Origin: Chryseobacterium camelliae
Lineage (GTDB): Bacteria; Bacteroidota; Bacteroidia; Flavobacteriales; Weeksellaceae
DNA length: 64,000 bases
NCBI RefSeq assembly: GCF_002770595.1
Contig: NZ_CP022986.1
Span: 1,550,001-1,614,000, forward strand
Direction: 5' to 3'
The first letter of the stretch is position 1; the number at the start of each line of letters is the position of its first letter. The translations under genes were made by a program, and so were the position numbers. The notes under the pieces are model-generated. The model saw only the letters and a list, made by a program, of their open reading frames with translations. It had not been told where the DNA came from and did not search any database. Positions 1-8,582 of the stretch are shown one piece after another.

Positions 1-1906
1 TTAACGACCTACCTTTTCCGCTCATTGCTCTTCGCAGGATATCCCCGTCAGCAGCAGAAACCCCTCCATAATGCAATGCGATCTTGATCACGTCTTCTTG
101 ATATACCATAATGCCATAGGTTTCCCCTAACTGATTCTCAAAAACAGGATGGAAATATTCAAACTTGTCCGGGTTGTTATGCCTAAAGATGTATTCCCGC
201 ATCATTCCCGATTGGGCAACACCTGGTCTGATAATGGATGAAGCAGCAACCAATACTTTATAGTTATCACACTTTAACCTTCTGAGTAAACCGCGCATAG
301 CGGGCGATTCAATATAAAAACAGCCTATGGTTCTACCCTGACTTAAATATTCATTGCATTTTTGTTCATCTTTAGAAATCGTAGTGTCTTTTATATTGAC
401 TTTAATTCCCCTTTTTTCTTCCAGTAGTCTTACGGTATCGTTAATCGTACCAAGCCCTCTTTGTGATAAAATATCAAATTTTTCAAAACCGACCTCTTCA
501 GCAACATGCATATCCCATTGTACAATGGGAAATCCCTTTGGTGGCAACTCTAGGGCTGTAAAATTTGTCAGCGGTTCCTCGGAAATAATAATCCCGCAGG
601 AATGCATACTCCGCTGGTTAGGAAATTTTTCAAGCAGCTTCCCATACTTCTGCACCTGCTTTACTATATCGTCCCGAAATACACGCTCTGGATATTTGCT
701 GAGCTCGTCAAGCTCCTCCTTGGGAAGTCCAAATGCTTTGCCTACTTCCCGAATGATAGAACGGTATTTAAACTCTACATTAGTACCGCAGAAGGCGACA
801 TACTCTTTACCGTATCTATTGAAAATATAATCCAGAATAATATCTCTTTCCTGCCATGACCAATCAATATCAAAGTCAGGCGGACTTTTTCGGTTAAGAT
901 TCAAGAACCTTTCAAAATATAGATCAAGCTCAATCGGACATATATCTGTAATACCGAGACAATAAGCGACTATCGAGTTCGCTCCGCTCCCACGTCCCAC
1001 ATGCATAAAGCCCATGCTATTACTGTATCGGATGATATCCCATGTAATCAGAAAATAACCGCTAAAGTTCAATTCGTCGATGACCTTTAGCTCTTTCTCA
1101 ATCCGCTGTTTTGCCTGCTCATGATTTCTACCGTACCGTCTTTCCAATCCCGCATAAGCTAAACGGGTCAGAAGTTTAAGGTCATCGGCCTTTGTACCTG
1201 TATAATGTTTTCTATTTCTGGGCGTCGAAAACGCAAAATCAAAGCTGCATTTTGAAAGTAATTTTTGCGTATTCTCAATAATTTCGGGATAGTGACGATA
1301 AATTCTATGTATTGAATCCACAGAACGAAAATATTCCGATTTTCTGCACACTTCTTTTTCCGGAAGTTTGGAAAGAAGTAAATTGTTATCAATGGCACGT
1401 AAGATCCTATGAAGATTATATTCCTTCTTTGTACTAAATGTAACCGGGCAGAGAACAACCATTTTTGATATTAGCCTTTTTAATTCAGGTCTTATCAACA
1501 GATTGAGTTCATCCTCACGGATACCGATATATTCATTATCACGAAGATTTTTAGGGAAATTATCCAAAGGATAAATAATAAAATTGTCCCTTAAATCCGG
1601 CTGTAACGGTAAATCGAACCCATCACAATTATACGAAGTAAGCATTCTGTTTACTTCTGAAAGTCCTCTAAAGTCCTTAGCAATTGTTATATAGTACAGT
1701 TCACTACCTTTACGCACTTCCACCCCTACAACCGGACGAATATTATTTTTTTCACATTTCTTTTTAAATTCGTAGATACCGGTTACCGTATTTATATCGG
1801 TTAGAACAAGTTCCTCTATTCCCAGAGCTAATGCCTGCGAAATAAGTTCATCTATGGAAAGCGTTCCATAACGAAGGCTGTGAAAGGAATGGCAGTTTAA
1901 AAACAT
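1..1906 (-). CDS. dnaE: DNA polymerase III alpha subunit (DnaE-type), partial
   Basis: C-family replicative or translesion polymerase catalytic subunit. The reading frame opens with ATG at 1906 and stays open to the window edge, so about 635 N-terminal residues are present and the C-terminus lies outside. The N-terminus has the PHP-domain signature HSFHSLRYG; the palm carries PDFDID at residues 343-348, the expected catalytic aspartates; GRGSGANS precedes it and DILRRAMSGK is near the cut. The start lies 11 nt after the dinB stop, so the two are probably co-transcribed. The pairing with a Y-family polymerase and a LexA-like regulator resembles the accessory mutagenesis cassettes (dnaE2/imuB type) of other bacteria, which suggests an inducible second DnaE, but the C-terminal region needed to separate DnaE1 from DnaE2 is missing. 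Confidence 0.93.
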   Translation of the reverse strand, partial: MFLNCHSFHSLRYGTLSIDELISQALALGIEELVLTDINTVTGIYEFKKKCEKNNIRPVVGVEVRKGSELYYITIAKDFRGLSEVNRMLTSYNCDGFDLPLQPDLRDNFIIYPLDNFPKNLRDNEYIGIREDELNLLIRPELKRLISKMVVLCPVTFSTKKEYNLHRILRAIDNNLLLSKLPEKEVCRKSEYFRSVDSIHRIYRHYPEIIENTQKLLSKCSFDFAFSTPRNRKHYTGTKADDLKLLTRLAYAGLERRYGRNHEQAKQRIEKELKVIDELNFSGYFLITWDIIRYSNSMGFMHVGRGSGANSIVAYCLGITDICPIELDLYFERFLNLNRKSPPDFDIDWSWQERDIILDYIFNRYGKEYVAFCGTNVEFKYRSIIREVGKAFGLPKEELDELSKYPERVFRDDIVKQVQKYGKLLEKFPNQRSMHSCGIIISEEPLTNFTALELPPKGFPIVQWDMHVAEEVGFEKFDILSQRGLGTINDTVRLLEEKRGIKVNIKDTTISKDEQKCNEYLSQGRTIGCFYIESPAMRGLLRRLKCDNYKVLVAASSIIRPGVAQSGMMREYIFRHNNPDKFEYFHPVFENQLGETYGIMVYQEDVIKIALHYGGVSAADGDILRRAMSGKGRSL

Positions 1907-1917
1907 ACTTGCACATG

Positions 1918-3066
1918 CTAACGTGAAAAATTAAAACCTACAGCACGACCTACCGCACCTTTACCGAAACGGTTTTTGATGTTGTCCATCGCCTGATATA
2001 AACTGATCAGTTCAGCATTGTCTTCAAAAAGATTCATCTGGTAGCTACCGTGAACGAGATCCGTCAATCGTAAACCCACTAAACGGAGCCGCATACGTCT
2101 CGTATAAATCTTATCAAAAAGTTCCAGCGCAACCCGCGCCAATGTATGGTCTGAGGAGGTATAGCTCACCCGGCATTGCTTGGACTCCGTATCAAAGTTG
2201 GAGTATCTGATCTTGATCACAACTGTAGAAGTCAGCCACTTTTCCTGACGGAGCTGATGGGCAAGCTGCTCTGCCATACCCGATATCAGGCTTTTAACCT
2301 CAAAGACATCCATCGTATCACTGCTAAAAGTTCTCTCTTTTGAAATTGACTTTCTTTCGGAATAAGGTATAACAGGGGTTTCGTCAATACCATTCGCCTT
2401 TTTCCACAGATCGACTCCATTTTTTCCAATCATCTGCTGTAGGACATCAACAGGCATTTCTGAAAGTGTGCCGATAGTCCGGATACCGACTCTCGAAAAA
2501 AGCTGGAAAGTTGCACTCCCGACCATCGGCATTTTTTTTATAGACAAAGGATTTAAAAATGACTGAACACCAAATGAAGGAATCTCTCGATGTCCGTGAG
2601 GCTTTGACTCGCCAGTCCCGATCTTACTTACCGTTTTATTCGTCGATAGTGCATAACTGATGGGTAAACCTGTTTCCTTCTCGATCTTGGCTCCGAGTTC
2701 GTTGGTCCATTTATAAGCTCCGAAAAACCTGTCCATCCCAGTTAGATCCAGATAAAACTCATCGATTGAAGCCTTTTCCATTACCGGGGCACTTTCCTCG
2801 ATCACCTCAGTGACCATATGTGACATCTTGGAATACAGTTCCATATCACCCTTAACAACTTTTGCTTGCGGGCAGAGACGAAGCGCCATTTTCATGGGCA
2901 TAGCTGACCGTACCCCGAACGTTCTTGCTTCATAGCTACATGAAGAAACAACACCCCTGTCACCTCCACCAATGATCAGTGGAATCCCATCTAAACTGGA
3001 ATTTATCAGTCTTTCGCAGGATACGAAAAACGTATCCAGGTCCAAATGCACTATCGATCGCTCCAT
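1918..3066 (-). CDS. dinB: Y-family DNA polymerase (DinB/Pol IV-like)
   Basis: Translesion DNA polymerase of about 382 aa. The N-terminal palm shows HLDLDTFFVSCE, SYEARTFGVRSAMP and ASIDEFYLDLTGMD, which supply the metal-binding acidic residues of the Y family; a helix-hairpin-helix stretch (MPMVGSATFQLFSRVGIRTIG) and the little-finger region follow. I chose the ATG at 3066 (MERSIVHLDLD) because family proteins begin just before the first acidic motif; an ATG at 3090 would add eight residues. There is no obvious C-terminal beta-clamp peptide that I can assign. It is divergent from the LexA-like gene with an 80-bp intergenic region holding palindromes, and is followed closely by dnaE. Induction on DNA damage is inferred from this context. 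Confidence 0.95.
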   Translation of the reverse strand: MERSIVHLDLDTFFVSCERLINSSLDGIPLIIGGGDRGVVSSCSYEARTFGVRSAMPMKMALRLCPQAKVVKGDMELYSKMSHMVTEVIEESAPVMEKASIDEFYLDLTGMDRFFGAYKWTNELGAKIEKETGLPISYALSTNKTVSKIGTGESKPHGHREIPSFGVQSFLNPLSIKKMPMVGSATFQLFSRVGIRTIGTLSEMPVDVLQQMIGKNGVDLWKKANGIDETPVIPYSERKSISKERTFSSDTMDVFEVKSLISGMAEQLAHQLRQEKWLTSTVVIKIRYSNFDTESKQCRVSYTSSDHTLARVALELFDKIYTRRMRLRLVGLRLTDLVHGSYQMNLFEDNAELISLYQAMDNIKNRFGKGAVGRAVGFNFSR

Positions 3067-3101
3067 ATTGTTTACTAATTTATTTAGCAAAATTGATAAG
3101 A

Positions 3102-3145
3102 TTTTTCACAATTTATATTACATTTGTTGTGAAAAATATTCACAA
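3102..3145. promoter_or_regulatory. Palindromic operator between dinB and the LexA-like gene
   Basis: Two nested inverted repeats are visible. TTTTTCACAA (3102-3111) and TTGTGAAAAA (3127-3136) are perfect 10-bp arms 15 bp apart. The right arm also pairs with a third half-site, TTCACAA (3139-3145), giving TTGTGAA-N5-TTCACAA that ends one base before the regulator start codon. The three half-sites sit between divergent dinB and the regulator, so this is most simply the operator through which the S24-type repressor controls itself and the polymerase cassette. Binding is inferred. Confidence 0.7.
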
Positions 3146-3146
3146 A

Positions 3147-3920
3147 ATGTCAACACGCTCTATTTTAGCTGATAACATAAGGTATTTAAGGATGCAGCAG
3201 ATACCGGAACTCTCGCAACAGCAGATTGCTGACAGGCTGTTTGTGACAAGAGTTTCTTATGCAAAATATGAGACCGCAAAAGCTTCGCCTCCGCTGGAAG
3301 TTTTGCTAGCGATTTCAAGATATTACCACATCAGTACAGATCTGCTGCTGACTGTAGATCTAAGAAAATATAAGCTGCAGGAAATGCTTAACCTTCCGGA
3401 TAATAGAATCCTGCTACCCATAAAAACTGATTCATTAGGAGAAAATAAAATAGAAATAATACCCTATAAAGCCTCAATGGGCTATCTTTCAGGATATGCT
3501 GATCCAGAATATATTGAAGGTCTGCAAACAATGTCACTACCATTCCTTCATAATGGAAAATATAGAGCTTTTCCAGCAGTAGGCGATTCAATGCCTCCCT
3601 ATCAGGATGGTACCTACATTGTCGGAAAATACGTTGAGAGTATTCAAGATATCAGTGTAGGCAAAACGCATGTACTGGTAACCCGCACAGGATTTACTTT
3701 CAAACGCATTGAAACTATCAACGACAGTTCCATTACCGTAAAATCTGACAACACATTTTATGATAGTTACGATATTTCATTTGCCGACCTTTGGGAGGTT
3801 TGGCAATATGCAGGCAGCTTTTCATCTAGGGAACAGGAAATAATTGACTTCGCTGGAGATGACATAAAATCAATGCTGATAAAATTGATGCAAGAGGTAA
3901 GGGAATTAAAAGCCCGATAA
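3147..3920 (+). CDS. XRE/LexA-like repressor with S24 peptidase domain
   Basis: A 257-aa regulator. Residues about 8-68 form an XRE helix-turn-helix (LSQQQIADRLFVTRVSYAKYE). Residues about 105-220 form an S24/LexA-type autoprotease with the serine in AVGDSMPP (S148) and the lysine in FTFKRIE (K186). In LexA and phage repressors, this dyad cleaves an Ala-Gly bond; the corresponding place here reads KASMGYLSGY, Met111-Gly112, so the scissile pair appears altered. A tail predicted helical (about 225-257) follows. The ATG at 3147 is chosen because translation from upstream starts would run through the operator. It is divergent from dinB/dnaE, so it probably represses an SOS-like cassette. It ends 4 bp before the convergent gene's stop. 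Confidence 0.88.
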   Translation: MSTRSILADNIRYLRMQQIPELSQQQIADRLFVTRVSYAKYETAKASPPLEVLLAISRYYHISTDLLLTVDLRKYKLQEMLNLPDNRILLPIKTDSLGENKIEIIPYKASMGYLSGYADPEYIEGLQTMSLPFLHNGKYRAFPAVGDSMPPYQDGTYIVGKYVESIQDISVGKTHVLVTRTGFTFKRIETINDSSITVKSDNTFYDSYDISFADLWEVWQYAGSFSSREQEIIDFAGDDIKSMLIKLMQEVRELKAR

Positions 3921-3924
3921 ATAC

Positions 3925-5136
3925 TTAATCAACATCCTTTTTATCAATGATACTTTCATAAAATTCATTTAGCTTTTTCACCAAGGCTTTAAATACCTCC
4001 AGATCAGTTGCAGTCTCCTGGAGACCCAACCTTTGTTTGCACGAATTATACCGTTTCTCAAAACTGGAATCACTTAGGTGCCCATGTAATTGTCTCAAAT
4101 CATTCAGCACAAATAGAGGTGCAATCAATGTTTCTGCGTCACTTTTCAAAAGCACTCTTTCAATGAACAATGATAAAAGCTTTAAACTGCCTAACTTTCT
4201 ACCCTCTTTATTTACTAAATCTTCATCAGCTAAACCAGATTTTTTTAAGATTTCTCTTAGCGATTGATCTTGAATATTCTCTACAAGATATTTATTTAAA
4301 CTGAGAAACGCAGAAAATACCTGCTCCCTTTCTTCCATTATCGGGGGCTTATAATATTCAGATAACTTGCTGACATCAACTTTGGTGAGATCTATTCCAA
4401 ATTTATCTCTAATTTCAGAATTGAATTGATTTTTTAAATAAAATAAGCGTGTTTCGTTATCAGAATTCTGAAAAGCATCATCTGGAGAATATGGATTCTG
4501 ACTTAAATAAAATTTTGAAAAAACTTCATGATCGGACGGAACGTTTGAGGCTTGAAATCGTTTCAGATGGGGCTTCATATCTTCATCCCTGAAATCTTCA
4601 TCAAGATCACCAAGCCATTTAAACAATTTTCCATTCCTGTTAATTCCAAATCCCCAACTAAATAATGGTTCTCCCTTGAAATATATATTACAAGAGGAAA
4701 ACGAGGTAAATTTTACTGAGTAATCAGGATGGCCATTATAATAAATCAAAAGATCCTTGTCGAAGAAAACCGGAGTCAAATATCCATCATCCTCCGGACG
4801 ATATAATCCTGGAATTATATAGTAATCTAAAGGATCATATTGAAATCCCAAATGATCATATCGTTTAAATCTCTTTTCTGTATCCAGCTTTGAAAAAACG
4901 TATTTCAAAGGCATGTCAAAAAACTCCCCTTCCTTTATTTCGCCGATCATTTCATCCCTAAACTTCATGAAATTATCACCGGGAAGAATACTTTCCCTGT
5001 CACCGCAGCTTTTACATAAATAAAAAGGTATTTTGATCCCGAAACCTTTCTTATTATCTGCATCATTGAAGTTTACACCGGCAAATTCAATAAATCTATA
5101 ATCCCCACATTTTTTACATTTAAGCGGATGTCCCAT
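3925..5136 (-). CDS. Hypothetical protein with zinc ribbon and HEPN-like motif
   Basis: A 403-aa protein that I do not recognise as a whole. The N-terminus has two CxxC pairs (C7/C10 and C41/C44), a likely zinc ribbon. The middle is aromatic and acidic without a recognisable fold. The C-terminal 110 residues look all-helical and contain FVLNDLRQLHGHLS, which gives R348-x4-H353, the spacing of the HEPN ribonuclease motif. HEPN domains are common in toxin and abortive-infection proteins, so a defence or stress RNase role is possible but unproved. It is a single gene, convergent with the LexA-like regulator, with 194 bp of non-coding DNA before the next gene. Confidence 0.7.
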   Translation of the reverse strand: MGHPLKCKKCGDYRFIEFAGVNFNDADNKKGFGIKIPFYLCKSCGDRESILPGDNFMKFRDEMIGEIKEGEFFDMPLKYVFSKLDTEKRFKRYDHLGFQYDPLDYYIIPGLYRPEDDGYLTPVFFDKDLLIYYNGHPDYSVKFTSFSSCNIYFKGEPLFSWGFGINRNGKLFKWLGDLDEDFRDEDMKPHLKRFQASNVPSDHEVFSKFYLSQNPYSPDDAFQNSDNETRLFYLKNQFNSEIRDKFGIDLTKVDVSKLSEYYKPPIMEEREQVFSAFLSLNKYLVENIQDQSLREILKKSGLADEDLVNKEGRKLGSLKLLSLFIERVLLKSDAETLIAPLFVLNDLRQLHGHLSDSSFEKRYNSCKQRLGLQETATDLEVFKALVKKLNEFYESIIDKKDVD

Positions 5137-5330
5137 ACTTAAAATTTTAAAGTTTTTGTCGAACTTTTCTTAACAATGACGATTTGTAATTCAGCTCGCT
5201 TTCCAGTTTTGCAAAAAAGTCGATCCTAATTTAGTTATACCCAAATATAAAGAAATTGAACTCACGATATGCAACTTCATTCTTTGCAAAATCAAACCTA
5301 AGTCAACATAAATAATAAACCTCTGGAAGA

Positions 5331-6356
5331 TTATCGTTTTAACCTAACGTCTTCATATTTTTTTCTTTCCGTCTTAAGAGAAACGAGCCATTCCAGATAC
5401 ATCCCTTCAGGCATATTTCTATACCCAATCTTGTGAATATAATTGTACTCTTTGTTCAATGACGAAAGTAGTTCCTTTGCTTTTGGATCAGATTTTTCCA
5501 TTTTCAGATATTGTTCCTTGTGAGTTTCTGCCCGCAATAGTAATGCTGTTATTAAATTTGGGCTGACTTTCAAGGCCCTTTCAGCACATTTTAGCGCAAA
5601 GCTCCCGTCACTTTCAGGAAAAGACCGTTTATAAGCATTCGCCAGATCGACTAAACATAAACCGAGGCTTTCGCGGTTATCTAATGCTTTCATATAAATC
5701 CCATTTTCAATGGCATTTAAGTGAATAAATCCCGATGCCATCAGCCAGGCGTCCTGCGGAAAGATACCGCTGGTTAATTCTGTATTATACCAGCCAATGG
5801 ATTTTATATTATGTTTGATATAAATATGGTTTGGTGCCAGCGCAAGATTTGCTTCAACGCCGATTTCCTCCGCAAGAATTTTATAGAGGTACGGTAATGA
5901 ATTACAATTTCCTCTCTGCGTAGTTACCAGTTTTGAAACAAAATGGCTTGTCAAATCTTTGTGTCCGAAGACATCTTCAAAATCGTATGTAAATGGTTTA
6001 TAGTGTACCGTATCTTGATCGATTAAAATAGGTGTTTCTTCACAGATAACTGAAAAAATCGACGCATATTTACTAACCTTATCTTTATCTATTTCATTAT
6101 AAGTAAGCTCCCGATTTCGAAGAATAGTTTTACAGAAATTTGCCATAAATTTTATTTTCCTGTTTACTTCAACCGTATCTAACTTACCTTGATAATATGC
6201 ATTCTCCGTACTCAGGACAGCCACTTTAAAACTATATTTCTGCTTATCATTGAGCATATTATCAATAGTTAAATATGCTTCATCATAAAATCGGTTCTCC
6301 TGCGATTTCACCCAACCGGCAATGAAAATAAATAAAGAGATATAAAAGTATTTCAT
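5331..6356 (-). CDS. Secreted transglutaminase-like protein with TPR-like tail
   Basis: A 341-aa protein with an N-terminal signal peptide (MKYFYISLFIFIAGWVKSQ). The central part resembles a transglutaminase/SirB1-type papain fold: QRGNCNSLPYLYKILAEE supplies the candidate nucleophile C151 and LALAPNHIYIK the candidate H177. The C-terminus reads like a TPR helical pair (ALKCAERALKVSPNLITALLLRAETH). It is a clear paralogue of the protein at 9862-11262 and is the last gene of the same minus-strand toxin operon. Substrate unknown. It could be protein-processing or a degenerate peptidase fold used for binding. Confidence 0.72.
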   Translation of the reverse strand: MKYFYISLFIFIAGWVKSQENRFYDEAYLTIDNMLNDKQKYSFKVAVLSTENAYYQGKLDTVEVNRKIKFMANFCKTILRNRELTYNEIDKDKVSKYASIFSVICEETPILIDQDTVHYKPFTYDFEDVFGHKDLTSHFVSKLVTTQRGNCNSLPYLYKILAEEIGVEANLALAPNHIYIKHNIKSIGWYNTELTSGIFPQDAWLMASGFIHLNAIENGIYMKALDNRESLGLCLVDLANAYKRSFPESDGSFALKCAERALKVSPNLITALLLRAETHKEQYLKMEKSDPKAKELLSSLNKEYNYIHKIGYRNMPEGMYLEWLVSLKTERKKYEDVRLKR

Positions 6357-6382
6357 AATTAGGTTCCCAAAAATTGGTTTAT

Positions 6383-6703
6383 TTAATTGTTCTGATTATC
6401 CAGATGATCAATGATATCGATCACCAATATATCATCGGTTTTCCGACCATATTGTGAAAGGAAGTGATCTATTAAGAAACAAAGCTGGTTAAGTGAGCAA
6501 AGACGTTCGAACCATATTTGTTCTTCTTTTAGTAATCCCGACATATCGTTTCGAGATCGAAAAAATTTATAATCTGCATCAGTACTGACCGTGCATTCTG
6601 CATACAGAATAATGTTCTCATAGTCGGTATTGCTCAGGTCACCACTAAGCAGTTCATTGATTGTATTCGTCCTTACCGCCTTAATAATTTTATCTAATTT
6701 CAT
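6383..6703 (-). CDS. Hypothetical protein, possible immunity gene
   Basis: About 106 aa, acidic and helical, without recognised motifs. The ATG at 6703 (MKLDKIIKAV) is preferred; a TTG at 6736 would add 11 residues and overlap the upstream gene by 8 bp. It sits inside the operon downstream of the RHS-type toxin, between a DUF2314-like gene and a transglutaminase-like gene. Small acidic proteins in this place are usually immunity proteins, but nothing in the sequence names a family. Confidence 0.55.
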   Translation of the reverse strand: MKLDKIIKAVRTNTINELLSGDLSNTDYENIILYAECTVSTDADYKFFRSRNDMSGLLKEEQIWFERLCSLNQLCFLIDHFLSQYGRKTDDILVIDIIDHLDNQNN

Positions 6704-6728
6704 GGTTATCCACTTTTCATAATAGTTT

Positions 6729-7496
6729 TCAGTCAACTAGGTTCAGTACTTTCCAGCCATCATCTTTTATAAAACCTACCCAAAATTTATTACTTACCGT
6801 TGAGCCATCTTCAAATATTATCCTTTCCTCAATAAACTGCTGCCCTGCCCGACTATCAAGCAATGTAAATACCCTTTCTATGTTTTCGAAATTTGGAAAT
6901 CCATTCCTTTCAAGATCTTCTAATAATGATATTTTAAGAACGGTTTTAATTTTTGAATGTATGTCCTTGCTAAATTCCAAATTGCTTTCAAGCAGAACAT
7001 TTTCAGCTTCCATATTAAAATCCTTACATGAAAGAACACCTTCTATATTTTTTTCACTGTAAAAATTCTCAAGTGCAATAATTGCCCCTTCCGCAGTTGA
7101 ACGGTCTGCCTTATATAAATCATTTCCAAGATCAATCCGAAATCCACAGTGTATCTCGAAATCAACCTTTTTATCTTCTGACAATGTCTCATTGTAATAT
7201 CGAATTGTATAACCTCCAATCAACCGCTGATCCACAATTAACATCCAATCTACAGCCTCAGCAATCAAAATACTATGGACCTCGTTGTTTTCTGGCAACA
7301 CGCCGTGGTAACGGCCGTTCTCAACTCTGACATTTTCCAACCACACAAAAATTTCGCTCTTATTCTTAAATTTAATGGCCGAATAACCGCAATAACCATC
7401 ACCAATTATTTCATTGAAATACCAAATTGTGTTTTTTGCCTTATATAATAAGTAGAGATAATCGTCATTTATCTCGAATTCTAAGATATTTTTCAT
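6729..7496 (-). CDS. DUF2314-containing protein, likely immunity or accessory
   Basis: 255 aa. The stretch WMLIVDQRLIGGYTIRYY, followed by LSEDKKVDFE, matches the DUF2314 (YegJ-like) pattern, in which a substrate-sized pocket domain carries GGYT-R. The C-terminal third looks like a small alpha/beta domain with an acidic beta-hairpin (EERIIFEDGSTVSNKFWVGF). There is no signal peptide, so it is cytoplasmic. DUF2314 proteins are frequent in polymorphic-toxin immunity clusters, which fits its position four genes downstream of the RHS/GIY-YIG protein. The biochemical role is unknown. Confidence 0.68.
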   Translation of the reverse strand: MKNILEFEINDDYLYLLYKAKNTIWYFNEIIGDGYCGYSAIKFKNKSEIFVWLENVRVENGRYHGVLPENNEVHSILIAEAVDWMLIVDQRLIGGYTIRYYNETLSEDKKVDFEIHCGFRIDLGNDLYKADRSTAEGAIIALENFYSEKNIEGVLSCKDFNMEAENVLLESNLEFSKDIHSKIKTVLKISLLEDLERNGFPNFENIERVFTLLDSRAGQQFIEERIIFEDGSTVSNKFWVGFIKDDGWKVLNLVD

Positions 7497-7594
7497 TTAA
7501 TGGGTCAAACTAGGCGGGGGTTAAATTCTTGTATTAAGATGCCTAAGAAAGCTCCTAACACTTTAAGTTTTTTACAAGATGTATACAGTTTTTA

Positions 7595-8050
7595 TTACTT
7601 CACAGCAATCTGCCATCCATCAAAAACACTACTATTCTTTTCTGCTATTTTAGACATTTCTTTTGCCCATCCAACAACTGCCTCTTCGTTAATTGAGACA
7701 GGCTTTGTGTAACCAATTACGGCAAAATCCTTTTTATCATGCATCTGCCTATATCCAGCTGTATACCCCATAAGTTCTAAGTATTTATTTAATTTCTTTG
7801 CATTTTCCGCACTTGAACTTATAAAGAAGAATTCAATTTTATGTTTTGAATTCCTTTCAATTCCATTTTTGTACAAATCAATAACCGCCTTTCTATCTAA
7901 CTCCTCTATGGCCTTTTCGGCATCAGAATACGTCGACTCAATAATCTTGTAGTCTACAACAGAAGACGAATCAACAATCACTTTGTCTGTCTTCTTATCG
8001 CAAGAAAGACTAATTGCAAGAACAAATAATACAACTAATACTCTAATCAT
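7595..8050 (-). CDS. Small lipoprotein, possible periplasmic immunity protein
   Basis: 151 aa with a short lipoprotein signal (MIRVLVVLFVLAISLSC) and the lipobox cysteine at residue 17 followed by DKKTDK. The mature part is a small alpha/beta protein with the pattern IEFFFISSS and GYTAGYRQMHDKKDFAVIGYT. No known family is recognised. It lies two genes after the RHS toxin, in the same orientation. A lipid-anchored partner facing the periplasm would suit protection against or handling of a secreted toxin, but this is inference. Confidence 0.65.
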   Translation of the reverse strand: MIRVLVVLFVLAISLSCDKKTDKVIVDSSSVVDYKIIESTYSDAEKAIEELDRKAVIDLYKNGIERNSKHKIEFFFISSSAENAKKLNKYLELMGYTAGYRQMHDKKDFAVIGYTKPVSINEEAVVGWAKEMSKIAEKNSSVFDGWQIAVK

Positions 8051-8061
8051 CTCTGCGTTTT

Positions 8062-8571
8062 TTAAGAAAAGTCTGGATAAACGAAATTATATTTTCCAAT
8101 CTTTATTCTTTCTACTATAGCAAATGGGGGAATTACAATTCCTACCTCCGCATTGGTATTCTCCCCTACCAGTTTACCTACCTTTGTGAAATCTTTATCA
8201 TTAATTTTCCACACATACCAGTTTTCGGAAACCTTTATAGGTTCTTCACCGACTTTTTTGCCATAATCATTTGTATCTCTAAATAGAATATTGTCTATGG
8301 CAGGATAAACAGTACTTTTTCCCTCCTGCGTAAACAAAGCTTGTTTTACTCCGATATTAATCATTGTATGTGCATGAAAGTCAATCTCTCCAGCTGTTAC
8401 TTCCGCAAAATCAGGAATTTCATCACTTGGATATTCTCTTTTGAAGGAACGGATAACGTCACTATTTAATTGGGTTAAATCGTTTGCTATATATTGAAAA
8501 TACTTCTTTTTACCATTATCCAATGTTACTGAAAACATATCACCGATCTCCGTTTTAACTCTTTTTGCCAT
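8062..8571 (-). CDS. Imm26-like immunity protein
   Basis: 169 aa, no signal peptide. The opening RVKTEIGDMFSVTLDNGKKKYFQYI resembles the start of Imm26-family immunity proteins (a beta-rich start with GD-F-V-L-DG-K). It begins 11 bp after the stop of the RHS/GIY-YIG gene, the classic place for the cognate immunity gene. The assigned job, neutralising the GIY-YIG nuclease in the cytoplasm, rests on gene order and family resemblance only. Confidence 0.65.
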   Translation of the reverse strand: MAKRVKTEIGDMFSVTLDNGKKKYFQYIANDLTQLNSDVIRSFKREYPSDEIPDFAEVTAGEIDFHAHTMINIGVKQALFTQEGKSTVYPAIDNILFRDTNDYGKKVGEEPIKVSENWYVWKINDKDFTKVGKLVGENTNAEVGIVIPPFAIVERIKIGKYNFVYPDFS

Positions 8572-8582
8572 TTTATTTCTTT

